Assembly: GCF_041261205.1 (NCBI RefSeq) | Contig: NZ_JBGCCH010000030.1 | Location: 1-64,000 of the forward strand | Direction of reading: 5' to 3' | DNA: 64,000 nt | DNA from: Catenulispora sp. MAP5-51 | GTDB lineage: Bacteria; Actinomycetota; Actinomycetes; Streptomycetales; Catenulisporaceae | Part shown: positions 1 to 8,219 of the stretch, piece by piece | Layout of the letters: each line of letters opens with the position of its first letter | Numbering within the stretch: position 1 is the stretch's first letter | Notes under the pieces: model-generated | What the model was told of the DNA's origin: nothing | The model's database searches: none | The model's input: the letters and a program-made list of their open reading frames with translations, nothing else | Position numbers and translations under genes: made by a program

Positions 1-699
1 TCCGGCTGGCAAACGATCAACACCGAGTTCACCTCGATCTTCACGAGCGCACCGGCCGACGCGATCGCCTACCCGCTGACCATCGTCGGCGACACAAACA
101 GTGCGACGGTCGAGTTCGTGGACTCCCCCGGGTTCTTCGGCCAGGAGATCCGGGCCCTGTCCTCGGTCACCTTCGACCACGACCGGAAGATCACCCGCTG
201 GGTCGACTACTGGGACCGTCGCAGTTCCCTGTTCCCCAGTCCCGACGCCGGCGCCTACCCGGCCGACTTCAACGATTCCGAGCAGAACGCCGACCCCGCC
301 GTCGTGCATGCCGCCACGCGGCTCCAGTCCGCTTTCGCAGCCGGCGACGCCGCCGCAGCCGCCGCTCTGATGTCCGTCGACGTCGTCCATGAAGACATGG
401 CCGCGCACACTCGAGTCCGCGGACAGGCCCAGGTCCAGCGCTACTACACGCGGGCACTCCGACATCTGCCCTACGGCCCGGGCGCCGCGCTGCTCCACAC
501 CGAGGGCAGCCGCCAGGGCGGCGGCTACGAGTGGTCGACATCCCCGACCGCCGCACCGGGGCGTCGCGGCCACACCGCCATCGGGCTCGACGCCATCGGC
601 AGGATCAACCGCCTGATCACCGTCTACGACTCCAGCCTGCTGATTTACCCCGCCTATCTGTCCCTCGTCGGCCTCGCAGCCGAGGCACCCCTGTCCTGA
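1..699 (+). CDS. SnoaL-like (NTF2-fold) protein, 5' truncated by window edge
   Basis: The frame is open from base 1 and ends at TGA 697-699, so this is the last 232 codons of a gene that starts to the left. The protein reads as two consecutive SnoaL/NTF2-like units. The first ends in a typical last-strand pattern (FDHDRKITRWVDYWD), and the second follows after about 30 residues (a helix rich in Ala, then VVHEDMAAH, then a C-terminal strand GRINRLITVYD). This fold covers polyketide cyclases, isomerases and many proteins of unknown activity, so no substrate is proposed. The next reading frame (MDR oxidoreductase remnant) begins 39 bases downstream on the same strand, suggesting the two were once co-transcribed. 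Family assignment is by pattern only; the function is unknown. Confidence 0.6.
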   Translation, partial: SGWQTINTEFTSIFTSAPADAIAYPLTIVGDTNSATVEFVDSPGFFGQEIRALSSVTFDHDRKITRWVDYWDRRSSLFPSPDAGAYPADFNDSEQNADPAVVHAATRLQSAFAAGDAAAAAALMSVDVVHEDMAAHTRVRGQAQVQRYYTRALRHLPYGPGAALLHTEGSRQGGGYEWSTSPTAAPGRRGHTAIGLDAIGRINRLITVYDSSLLIYPAYLSLVGLAAEAPLS

Positions 700-737
700 A
701 CACTGCGGCAACCACTACCGACCACAAGGATCTGATC

Positions 738-1058
738 GTGCCCATTGGCACCCAGCACTCACCCGAGAACGAGCCACGGAAGATGGCCGCGGTGGTCCTC
801 GAAACCGGCGGGCCGCCGGCGCAGTCGGTGACCTGTCGTACCGAACCGATACCCGAGCCCGCTCCCGGTGAGGCACTCGTCGAAGTGCACGCGGCCGCGG
901 TGAACCCGCTCGACGTCGCCAACGCCGCGGGCCGGCTCGGCACACCGCTGCCGGTGATCCCCGGCGTCGACTTCGCCGGCGTCGTGGTCTCAGACGGCGA
1001 CCACAAGGGACAACGTAATGCAGAGTTACGCGGAATGGCTCAATGCCTAAACCGTTGA
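738..1058 (+). pseudogene. Truncated MDR-family oxidoreductase (GroES-like N-terminus only)
   Basis: From GTG 738 (or ATG 783) the frame encodes an N-terminal GroES-like segment of the zinc-type alcohol dehydrogenase / quinone oxidoreductase superfamily. The signature stretch is EALVEVHAAAVNPLDVANAAG followed by LPVIPGVDFAGVV, near codons 40-90. Homology-like sequence stops abruptly at about base 1005. The frame then runs through unrelated residues to TGA at 1056-1058, giving about 90-106 residues where the family has about 310-340. The Rossmann NADPH-binding domain is missing. It lies 39 bases after the SnoaL-like gene and was probably its operon partner. I read it as a deletion remnant; a functional short protein is unlikely. 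Confidence 0.6.
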
Positions 1059-1150
1059 CACCAGGGTGCGAAGATCTTCGGCACGGGACCCGGCACGCCG
1101 ACGCCCCGCCGCTCTCGAAGAATGCGAGATCCCGTCCGGGTCCCGGCGCG

Positions 1151-2161
1151 CTACGACCCCGGCTCGGTGTCCACCACGTCCAGCGACCATGTCCCCTCGA
1201 GATCCACGACGATCACACCGGGTTTGTCGGGCAGAAACCCGTTTTCGCGATACTCCTTGGTAACAGTGCTGAAGAAAGACCGTCCGCCCGAGGCGAAACC
1301 GCGATGCATCGAGTCGTCTTCACAGATGTCCCCCCGGCAATCGCAGTCCGCGTAGAAATCGACCCTTCCGCCTCCGCCCCGCACCTGGAGCACGACGGAA
1401 ACGGCGTCCCCTCGGTGATGAAACGCCAGGGCCCCCTTTCCACGCATGACGCTGTCGGTCGTCGGCAGCAGATCACGCGGGAGAGCAGTGACAACCCACG
1501 TCGTGGATTTCATCGGCTCGACGCGCAGATGAGTGACGGCCACGGGGACCACAGCGAAAGTAGGGCCATGGGCATCGGCATAGAACATTGAGTGGTCCCT
1601 GACACGCTCAGCTGTACGCTCCACCGCTGCGACCGTCGCGAAAACGTAGCCAGCCCCGCTGGCAGAGAGCCGCACCAGGGTTGGGCGCCCGGCCTCGGGA
1701 CGGTCGAGAACGAGCTCGGCCTGCCTGCTCTTGCCCTTCCAAGTGAATCGCGCATCGGTCGCCGCTAAAGCTGTCTGCTTCCCGAAGCCTCCAAGTTCGG
1801 CCCGGGAGAGATTCTCCAGCGGTACCGGAAGACCGTTGCGCATCGCTTCCAGGCGCACGAACGCGTCCCGCCCCCGGCCCAGCGCCGGGAGTACGTACTT
1901 GCGGTTCGGCATCGCGTTCACGGCATCGCTGCAGGCGGCGCGGGCTCTGGCATACTGCGCGCGCATGTCGGCCGTCACGCCTTCGGCCTCCGGGTTGAAC
2001 TCCAGACCGTCCAGCTGGCGTTCGAAGTCGGCGACGGCGGTGGCGAGCTCACCGGTCACGCTTGGAGCGAGGCCGCGAGGCCGCACCAGAACGCGGTAGA
2101 CCAAGATCGAACCGAGAGCACCCGACAGGAAACCTGTCACCGCGGACACCAATAGCGACAC
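1151..2161 (-). CDS. Hypothetical membrane-anchored protein
   Basis: A 336-residue protein from GTG 2161 to the stop at 1151. The frame stays open upstream to 2440, but the extra residues have the look of non-coding sequence, and GTG 2161 sits directly at the start of a hydrophobic segment (SLLVSAVTGFLSGALGSILVYRVLV). I therefore chose it; no strong ribosome site is visible. After this single N-terminal membrane anchor come a helical region of about 60 residues and then a beta-rich, soluble-looking region. A Cys-containing patch (FYADCDCRGDICEDD) lies about 70 residues from the end. I do not recognise the family. It faces the corA remnant on the same strand, and nothing in the neighbourhood suggests a role. 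Confidence 0.5.
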   Translation of the reverse strand: MSLLVSAVTGFLSGALGSILVYRVLVRPRGLAPSVTGELATAVADFERQLDGLEFNPEAEGVTADMRAQYARARAACSDAVNAMPNRKYVLPALGRGRDAFVRLEAMRNGLPVPLENLSRAELGGFGKQTALAATDARFTWKGKSRQAELVLDRPEAGRPTLVRLSASGAGYVFATVAAVERTAERVRDHSMFYADAHGPTFAVVPVAVTHLRVEPMKSTTWVVTALPRDLLPTTDSVMRGKGALAFHHRGDAVSVVLQVRGGGGRVDFYADCDCRGDICEDDSMHRGFASGGRSFFSTVTKEYRENGFLPDKPGVIVVDLEGTWSLDVVDTEPGS

Positions 2162-2481
2162 GCATGCGATCTTAGTGTCCTGCGATCGGGCACGGCATTT
2201 GCGCGGCGTGCGGATTGGCCCCTGCGCGGCCGGGATGGCGATGTCCCAGCAGTGTGCCGACCGCCCAAGAGGGAACCAGCACACGGCATCCAGCACCGTG
2301 ACCAGGCGCGTGCAGCAGCATCGATCAACCTTGCCGCCGAGCTCCCGCCTCCGCTGCCGGCCGATCTCCTGGGACTGCACATCTCCACTGCGCAACACTG
2401 GGCGAACCGGACCCAGGCAGCCTGGATCGCCTACCTGCAAGCGCGCTCGGTGATCCCGGCAACCTCAGTCGCGTCGCGCGG
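2162..2481. other. Non-coding gap upstream of the hypothetical gene
   Basis: 320 bases between the GTG of the minus-strand hypothetical gene and the stop of the corA remnant. It should hold the promoter of the hypothetical gene. I see no convincing -10/-35 pair, RNA gene or protein here; the open frames across it look like random GC-rich frames. Confidence 0.4.
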
Positions 2482-2811
2482 CTAAATCCAGTCCTTGCGG
2501 CGGAAGACGAAGAAAAACACGATGGACAGACCGATGGTGACGCCTGTAGAGGTCCAAAAGCCGATGTGGGTGCCGAAGCCAAGGTAGGGGACGTTCTGGC
2601 CGTAGAAGCCGGTGACGAGCCGCCAGGAAGAACCGCCCCGCCGAAGGACATCATCCCCGTTCCACACCAGCGGGATCATCCCGGATGGCACGTCCAGGTA
2701 GAACGCGAACGTCAGGTTCCACGCCATCGACGTGAAGATGGCGAAGATGGAGGCGCACTCCAGGCCGAGGGCGCCCCTCACAGTAGAACCCGACGCTGCG
2801 CCTGTCACCAC
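2482..2811 (-). pseudogene. corA 3'-end remnant fused to a foreign membrane-protein fragment
   Basis: The last 45 or so codons (about bases 2617 down to 2482) closely match the C-terminus of the intact CorA at 11638-12609. Both share GFYGQNVPY, GFGTH, GFWTSTGVTIGLS and the terminal FRRKDWI, and the DNA is also clearly similar. The upstream 60 or so codons are not CorA. They contain a stretch (ECASIFAIFTSMAWNLTFAFY) that resembles a conserved loop of ABC-transporter permeases, which I hold only weakly. The magnesium-channel cytoplasmic domain and first transmembrane helix are absent. This is therefore a chimeric leftover of at least two genes and not a working transporter. Confidence 0.6.
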
Positions 2812-3470
2812 GCTGGTGACGGTCGGGCCGGGGGCTGCGGGTCTTGATCACGGCCCATTCGCCCGGATCATCAAAGGTGGCTGCCCGTGACCACCGACTC
2901 GGCCCCGTCCGCGCAGATGTCGCTGCCGGAAGCTGTGTGTCGAGCTGCGGGCGTGACTGGCCGAGACAGAGTTCGAGGACGGCATCGCCGCGACGAACCT
3001 GCAGCCCGGGCCCGCCTCCACCCAGCTGGCAGTCCTCCGCCCGTGGCGGCTGCGGGGCCGCGGCCCCATGGACCCTGGCCCGCGAAGTCAAGCAGGCTCG
3101 CCATGAAGACAGCGGGGACAAGGGCGGCGGCGAATAGGCGCCGGATGTGTACGAGGCCGTCGACAGTCGTCGGCCTCGTACAGGTGCGCGCGTCGCAGGC
3201 TGCTACTTCGCTGCCAGGACAGCCAGCAGGTAATCAGCTCGACGCCCACTCCGTTGCGGCTCCAATCCGCGAGCACCTCTGCGACGTCCTCATACAATGC
3301 CGCCCAGTGGCCGTCGGCTTCCAATCACGACCGCTGGATCTGGATGTGACCGGCGGTCCGGATCCAGGACGCGGCGCCCTCGGTCGGCGAGGCGCCCACC
3401 GGTCGCGCCCTGGCCGCGCGGCGAAGGCCCGGGCCAGGTGACTCCGGTCCGTGCCGTCCGGCGCCGACTG
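2812..3470. other. Gap with decayed sequence and one hairpin
   Basis: About 660 bases without a confident gene. A minus-strand frame from 3324 begins with a protein-like stretch (EADGHWAALYEDVAEVLADW) but loses coding character after about 45 codons and runs through the hairpin at 3148-3182. It may be the start of a broken small gene. The rest looks like eroded coding sequence that I cannot assign. Confidence 0.3.
3148..3182. terminator. 12-bp perfect hairpin, candidate terminator
   Basis: The arms at 3148-3159 (TGTACGAGGCCG) and 3171-3182 (CGGCCTCGTACA) are exact reverse complements around an 11-base loop. There is no U-tract, as is usual for actinobacterial terminators. It lies about 290 bases beyond the stop of the minus-strand universal stress protein gene and may end that transcript, or may be left over from a lost gene. 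Confidence 0.45.
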
Positions 3471-3968
3471 TCAGGCCGACACCTTCCCACGCTGTAGTGG
3501 GCGCCGCCGCAGGTCGCGTACCAGCGCGGACGGAGGTACCACCAGCACCGGGCACGCCGCCCGCATCGAGCAGTGCCGAACCACCGGTGGCTGCAGGCCG
3601 AATGCTCTGCGCAGCACACCTATCCGGCCGCTTCCGACCACGAGCAGGTCGTCGGGACGGTCGGCCAGCGAGACGAGGACCGGACCGGGCGGTCCGCACA
3701 CCACCCGTGTTTCGACGGGCAGGCCGGTGGGGATCCCGCCCAGCGCCGCGTCGAAGGCGTCGGTCAGCCGCTGTTCGGCCAGCTCTCGCTGCACCTTGTG
3801 CAGCGGAGGGCAGGGTGCGCGCCGGTACGCCGCCTCCCCACCCGGCGGCGTCCAGGCCAGCACAGCCACCAGTAACGCCTGCCGCTCCCGGGCTTCGGCC
3901 ACCGCGCGGCGCAATGCCTGCAAGCTGCCCAGCGAACCGTGGACCCCGACGAAGACACGCGCGCTCAT
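3471..3968 (-). CDS. Universal stress protein (UspA family)
   Basis: A 165-residue single-domain Usp protein with ATG at 3968 and a strong ribosome site (GAGGAGGCGGCT before ATG). The N-terminal strand and helix (VFVGVHGSLGSLQALRRAV) and the C-terminal nucleotide-loop region (LLVVGSGRIGVLRRAFGL, then CPVLVVP) are in the family order. The ATP-loop pattern G-x2-G-x9-G-S/T is imperfect here: after GSGRIG the downstream Gly and Ser/Thr are shifted, so nucleotide binding is uncertain. The last 15 or so residues are basic and go beyond the usual end. Family members help cells survive starvation and redox stress. The gene stands alone, with eroded sequence on both sides, and is the only gene in the first 5 kb with an obvious ribosome site. 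Confidence 0.8.
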   Translation of the reverse strand: MSARVFVGVHGSLGSLQALRRAVAEARERQALLVAVLAWTPPGGEAAYRRAPCPPLHKVQRELAEQRLTDAFDAALGGIPTGLPVETRVVCGPPGPVLVSLADRPDDLLVVGSGRIGVLRRAFGLQPPVVRHCSMRAACPVLVVPPSALVRDLRRRPLQRGKVSA

Positions 3969-4645
3969 AGCCGCCTCCTCTGCTCGTCAAAATTCCCCTG
4001 ACCTGGTGCATCACAGTCGATCACACCGGATGCCGGATCCCGCCGAAACTCACGCGGTGCACACGAAATCCTGGCAAAACGCCAAGGTCGGTCGGACCGA
4101 TGCGCACGATGTCCGAGCTCAGCCGTGACCGGAATTGCTCGCCGACGAGGTCGCTCCGCAGGCCGTCGAGTCCATCGTGTTCAGCGAGGCGATATGGGCG
4201 TCGCTGTAGCTCGACCGGCCAGAGGACCGCGTCGTCCTCGATCTGGAAAACGACGGACAGGGCGGCTGCCTGCTGAGATGGACGCCCGCCGCCGCGCCGG
4301 ACGCGAGCAAGCCCGGTCACCTGCATCCGTCGTATCAATATTCTGCTTAACGAGCGGCTGCGGCTCTCGCGCGGCGGTCTTCGACGTGCTCGACTACGAC
4401 GACTTATTGGCCCTGTCGCCCTTGGCCGGTGCCCCGCACAGCCACGACGAGGTCAGTGTGGACGGTGGGGGGATCAAGGGGTGGCGCAGGCCGGCGTCGA
4501 AGAGGCTGTACCCCCGGCCGCCGTCGAACAGCACGCCAGCGTGATGAGCGCCTTCCGGTGTTCGAGAGGAGTCCGCCGAGCATGCACCGCACGGCTCTAC
4601 TCCACGGGGCGCGGTTTCGAGGGAGCGGATGGCCGCCGGGGGGGG
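3969..4645. other. Gap without a recognisable gene
   Basis: About 680 bases between the Usp gene and the kdpD remnant. The first 50 or so bases should carry the promoter of the Usp gene. Frames on both strands are open in places (for example 4021-4338 minus), but none resembles a known protein and none has a ribosome site. It is most likely eroded sequence. Confidence 0.35.
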
Positions 4646-5254
4646 GTGCTGGTGGCGCGGATCGGCGGCCTGTTCACCTCGGTCACCGCCTCGCTGCTGC
4701 TCAGCTACTACTTCATCCCGCCCTTCTACCGACTCACCATCGCTGCGGGCAACAACCTCATCGCCCTAGTGGTCCTCGTCGTGGTGGGTCTGACCGTCGC
4801 CTCGGTCGTGGATCTGGCGGCCAGGCAGTCCCGCCGGGTCGCCTAGGCTTCCGCCGAGGCCGAGCCCTTTCCCGAGTTCGCGGTGGCGGTCCTGCGCGCG
4901 GACGAGACGTTCGGGATGGAGTCGGCGGCGCTGCTGGAGTGCGCCGACCCGGGCGCGTGGCGCCTGGTGGCGGCGACCTCGACGACCGGCGCCATGCTGT
5001 GCGCCAGCGCTCACGGCGACACCGTCGAACTGCGCGTCATCGACCGTGGGCCGGGCTTCCCGCCTCAGGACTTCGGACGGATCTTCCCCCCGTTCCAGCG
5101 CCTCGGCGACCGGGACAACACCACCGGGGTCGGCCTCGGCCCGGCCCTGTCCCGCGGGCTGGTCGAGGCGATATCGGGGACACTCGTCCCGGAGGCGACG
5201 CCCGGCCGCGGACTGACCATGGTGACCACGCTGCCGAGATGGACCGACAGCGCA
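4646..5254 (+). pseudogene. kdpD: Remnant of KdpD-type sensor histidine kinase
   Basis: Two recognisable parts of KdpD remain in one frame. Bases about 4650-4843 encode the membrane part (DUF4118-like: LFTSVTASLLLSYYFIPPFY, then NNLIALVVLVVVGLTVASVVD). An in-frame TAG follows at 4844-4846. After it come a short piece of the linker (ETFGMESAALLE, WRLVAA) and then the ATP-binding domain (VELRVIDRGPGFP, FQRLGDRDNTTGVGLG, then SRGLVEAISGTL and TPGRGLTMV). The N-terminal sensor domains, the His phosphoacceptor region and the N-box part of the kinase core are missing. The adjacent kdp structural operon on the opposite strand explains its presence. No kdpE response regulator is seen. The protein cannot work as a kinase. 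Confidence 0.8.
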
Positions 5255-5357
5255 CCAAGCGCACCGGGCGCGCGCGACGTAGCCGCCGGCCGGATCGACC
5301 CGCGCCGCGCGATCCGAGCGATCAGATCAGCGCGGCGTGGGGACGCGGTCCAAGCCG

Positions 5358-5534
5358 TCAGCTCACCAGGCGCATCCGGTCGGCCAGCCCGGTCGCGGCG
5401 GTCACCGCCTGGACGAGGGCGTCCGGCGAAGACCAGCCGTCGCGGTGCCACACCAGCAGCAGGCGATCCTCCACACGCAGGCTCGGATGCTCCAAGAGGC
5501 GCAGCAGCGCGCTGACGCCGTCCGCGCTGAACAC
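5358..5534 (-). pseudogene. 3' remnant of a paralogue of the 12645-13280 gene
   Basis: Read on the minus strand from about 5534 to TGA at 5360-5358, this encodes about 58 residues ending DRLLLVWHRDGWSSPDALVQ and a short tail. The same region of the protein at 12645-13280 reads GRRLLLWRSPGWSSPEALEE, and the preceding VFSADGVSALL lines up with VLAPDAPALL. An in-frame TAG lies a few codons upstream, and the N-terminal two thirds are gone. It sits between the kdpD remnant and the kdp operon terminator. The intact copy is about 7 kb away. Confidence 0.6.
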
Positions 5535-5638
5535 GCCGTCGGTATTCCCGCCCCGGTCCGGCTGCTACAACGGCTCACCACGATCAGCGTGGCCAGACAC
5601 AGCCAGGCGAAATCGCGCCTGAAAGGTACATGCAAGCC

Positions 5639-5676
5639 GCCGTGTGGCGAGAGGCGATGAGCTCTCGCCACACGGC
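5639..5676. terminator. 15-bp hairpin terminator of the kdp operon
   Basis: Arms 5639-5653 (GCCGTGTGGCGAGAG) and 5662-5676 pair perfectly around an 8-base loop. On the minus strand it begins 10 bases after the kdpA stop codon, an ideal place to end the kdpFBCA transcript. Being symmetric, it could also stop transcripts entering from the plus strand. Confidence 0.75.
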
Positions 5677-5686
5677 CGCCCTTGCG

Positions 5687-7348
5687 TTAGTGCATTCCGT
5701 CGGCGAGCGGCCCCAGGGAGAGCGCCGGCAGGAAGTTGAGCAGCGCCAGCAGCATCGCCGCGCCTGTGGCGAGCGCGACGAAGTTGAGCCCGGAGGCGCG
5801 CAGCGTCCCGGTGGTGACGGCGACCGGCTTCTGCTCGGCCAGCCGGCCGGCCAGCGCCAGGACGAACACCATCGGCAGATAGCGGCCGACGAACATGGTC
5901 ACGCACATCCCCAAGTTGTAGAACGGCGTGTTGCCGGACAAGCCGCCGAACGCGCTGCCGTTGCTCTGCGTGGTGCTGGTGGCGGCGTACACGATCTCCG
6001 ACAGACCGTGCGCTCCTGAGTTGCCCATCGCGGCCCGGCCGGCCGGCAGCGCGATCGCCACGGCCGAGGCCGCGAGGATCAGAGTGGGGGCGACCAGCGC
6101 GTAGCACACGACGTACCGCATCTCGCCGACGCCGATCCGCTTGCTCAGGTACTCCGGCGTGCGGCCGATCATCAGGCCGCCGATGAACACCGCGATCAGC
6201 ACGATCATGATCAGGCCGTACAGCCCCGAGCCGGTGCCGCCGGGCGCGATCTCGCCGAGCATCATCGCGGCCATCAGCGTCCCGCCGCCGAGCGAGGAGA
6301 AGCTGTCGTACGAGGCGTTCGCCGCGCCGTCGGCCGATCCGGTGGCCGCCACCCCGAACAGCGTCGAGCCCGGCGTGCCGAAGCGGACCTCGGTGCCCTC
6401 GACGTTGCCACCGACTGCCTGCGCCACGGTGCCGGTGTGCGCGCTCTGCGCCAGGTTCGCGCCGAGCACCAGCAGGCCGAACAGGATCCCGACCACGGTC
6501 AGCAGTGTCCAGCTGTGCTTCAGCGAGCCGATCATGCGACCGAAGGTGCGGATGAAAGCTGTCGGGATCAGCAGCATCAGCAGGATCTCGATCGTGTTGC
6601 TCCAGGCGCTCGGGTTCTCGAACGGGTGCGCGGAGTTGGCGTTGAAGAACCCGCCGCCGTCGCCGGACATCAGCTTGATCGGCTCCCACGAGCCGATCGG
6701 GCCACCGATGATCTTCTGCGAGCCCGCGCCGCCGGTGAGGGTGTTCGACAGCTGCGTCCCGTGGAGGTTCTGCTCGACGCCGAGCCCGATCAGGACCAGG
6801 CCCGCGACGATCGACAGCGGGAGCAGGATCCGGACGATCGAGCGGATCAGGTCCACCCAGAAGTTGCCGAGGTCGCGGGTGCCGTGCCGGGTCAGACCGC
6901 GGATCAGCGCCAGCCCGACGCACAGACCGACCGCCGCCGAGGCGAAGGCCTGCACGCCCAAGCCGGCCATCACCGACAGGTGGCCCATCGTGGACTCGCC
7001 GGCGTAGTTCTGCCAGCTGGTGTTGGTGGTGAAGCTGACCGCGGTGTTCAGCGCCAGCTGCCAGGGCAGTCCGGGGTGGCCGTGGTCCCACGGCAGCCGG
7101 TTCTGCAGCATGAACAGAGTGAACAGCGCTGCGATCCCGATGAGGGTGAACGCCATCAGGGCGCCGAAGTACCTGCGCCCGTCCTGCTCACCGTCCGGGT
7201 TGACGCCGCAGATCCGGTAGATCGCCTTCTCCACGCGCCAGTGCTTCGTGCCGGTGTAGGCGCGGGCCATGTAGTCGCCGAGCGGCACGTGGACCGCCAC
7301 CAGCACCGTGATCAGGAAGACGATTTGGAGCCAGCCGTAGACGGTCAT
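5687..7348 (-). CDS. kdpA: K+-transporting ATPase, channel-like subunit KdpA
   Basis: 553 residues, the usual length for KdpA, with many membrane helices. KdpA is the potassium channel-like subunit of the high-affinity KdpFABC pump in the cytoplasmic membrane. The first selectivity-filter loop is visible at about residues 104-115 (AVSFTTNTSWQNY), and later pore-loop regions follow (GDGGGFFNANSAHPFENP, TPEYL and the region around TSTTQSNGSAFGGLS). It starts with ATG 7348, one base after the kdpC stop, so translation is coupled to kdpC. It is the last gene of the operon, whereas kdpA normally comes before kdpB. The hairpin at 5639-5676 follows directly. No truncation is visible. Confidence 0.95.
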   Translation of the reverse strand: MTVYGWLQIVFLITVLVAVHVPLGDYMARAYTGTKHWRVEKAIYRICGVNPDGEQDGRRYFGALMAFTLIGIAALFTLFMLQNRLPWDHGHPGLPWQLALNTAVSFTTNTSWQNYAGESTMGHLSVMAGLGVQAFASAAVGLCVGLALIRGLTRHGTRDLGNFWVDLIRSIVRILLPLSIVAGLVLIGLGVEQNLHGTQLSNTLTGGAGSQKIIGGPIGSWEPIKLMSGDGGGFFNANSAHPFENPSAWSNTIEILLMLLIPTAFIRTFGRMIGSLKHSWTLLTVVGILFGLLVLGANLAQSAHTGTVAQAVGGNVEGTEVRFGTPGSTLFGVAATGSADGAANASYDSFSSLGGGTLMAAMMLGEIAPGGTGSGLYGLIMIVLIAVFIGGLMIGRTPEYLSKRIGVGEMRYVVCYALVAPTLILAASAVAIALPAGRAAMGNSGAHGLSEIVYAATSTTQSNGSAFGGLSGNTPFYNLGMCVTMFVGRYLPMVFVLALAGRLAEQKPVAVTTGTLRASGLNFVALATGAAMLLALLNFLPALSLGPLADGMH

Positions 7349-7349
7349 G

Positions 7350-8219
7350 TCAGCTCGCCTTCACCGGGTAGTGACGGTCCAGGTCGACGTTGAGCTCCAG
7401 GACGTTGACCGCCGGGTTGCCCAGGAAGCCCAAGTCCCTGCCTGTCGTATGGGTTTTGATCAGGTCCAGAACCGTGGCCAGCGGGAGGTGCCGCGCGTTC
7501 GCGACCCGAGGCGCCTGCAGCCGTGCGTAGGCGGGGCTGATGTCCGGGTCCAGGCCGCTGCCGCTGGCCGTCACGGCGTCGGCGGGGACGGCGGGATCGG
7601 CCGGGGCGCCGCCGCGGATCGGCGTCACCACTGCCGCGCTGTAGTCCTCGCCGGGCTTGGCGCACTCGACCTTGACGCCTTGGTACGTCGCCAGGAACGG
7701 AGTGGCCGGGCACGCCTGATTCAGGCTGACGACCCTGGTCACCGTGCCGGCGTCGCCGCCGGTGTAGTAGACCCCGAGAACGGCGCCGACGCCGTCGGGC
7801 GTGCAGTACGGCCGTGCCCCGGACACTCCCTCCAGCGCTCCGACCTTGAGGCTGCGGGTGCACACCGTCGTCAACAGACTCGGCTTGCCGGTGTCCGGCT
7901 GTCCGGGCGTCGGCAGGGTGTCGACGATGCTCTCCGGGCCCTGGTTGCTCGCACCGGAGGCCGTCGGGTCCTCACCGTCGGGGCGGGTCTGGAAGTACTG
8001 CTTCAGGGCGTTGCCTTGAGCGTCGGTGAAGCTCTGGCCGATCAGCGAGCTCCCGACCTCGTCGCCCTTGGAATCGGAGATCCGCGAACCCTCGGCCGGA
8101 TGGTGCAGGCCCGGCGTGTGCGCGAACGCCGTCATGCCCAGCGGGTAGAGCAGCCCGACCACCAGAGTGAGTACTGCGACCACGCGCAGTGCCGCAAAGT
8201 ATGTACGCACCGTTCTCAC
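7350..8219 (-). CDS. kdpC: K+-transporting ATPase subunit KdpC, with a large insertion
   Basis: 289 residues from GTG 8219. The start overlaps the kdpB stop by four bases (ATGTGA), a classic coupled junction. The N-terminal membrane helix ([19 protein letters not shown]) and the KdpC signatures ([21 protein letters not shown], then [13 protein letters not shown] and [10 protein letters not shown]) are all present in order. KdpC usually has about 190-220 residues. The excess lies between SNQGP and TASGSG, where about 120 residues, including four Cys (VCTRS, PYCTPDG, QACPAT, VECAKP), replace a short linker. KdpC holds the catalytic and channel subunits together and faces the cell exterior, so these Cys could form disulfides. 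Function as the KdpC subunit is secure; the role of the insertion is unknown. Confidence 0.93.
   Translation of the reverse strand: MRTVRTYFAALRVVAVLTLVVGLLYPLGMTAFAHTPGLHHPAEGSRISDSKGDEVGSSLIGQSFTDAQGNALKQYFQTRPDGEDPTASGASNQGPESIVDTLPTPGQPDTGKPSLLTTVCTRSLKVGALEGVSGARPYCTPDGVGAVLGVYYTGGDAGTVTRVVSLNQACPATPFLATYQGVKVECAKPGEDYSAAVVTPIRGGAPADPAVPADAVTASGSGLDPDISPAYARLQAPRVANARHLPLATVLDLIKTHTTGRDLGFLGNPAVNVLELNVDLDRHYPVKAS

Noticed and set aside
2162-2440. Longer version of the 1151-2161 protein starting at 2440
   Set aside because: The added residues precede the membrane anchor and look non-coding; GTG 2161 at the hydrophobic segment fits better.
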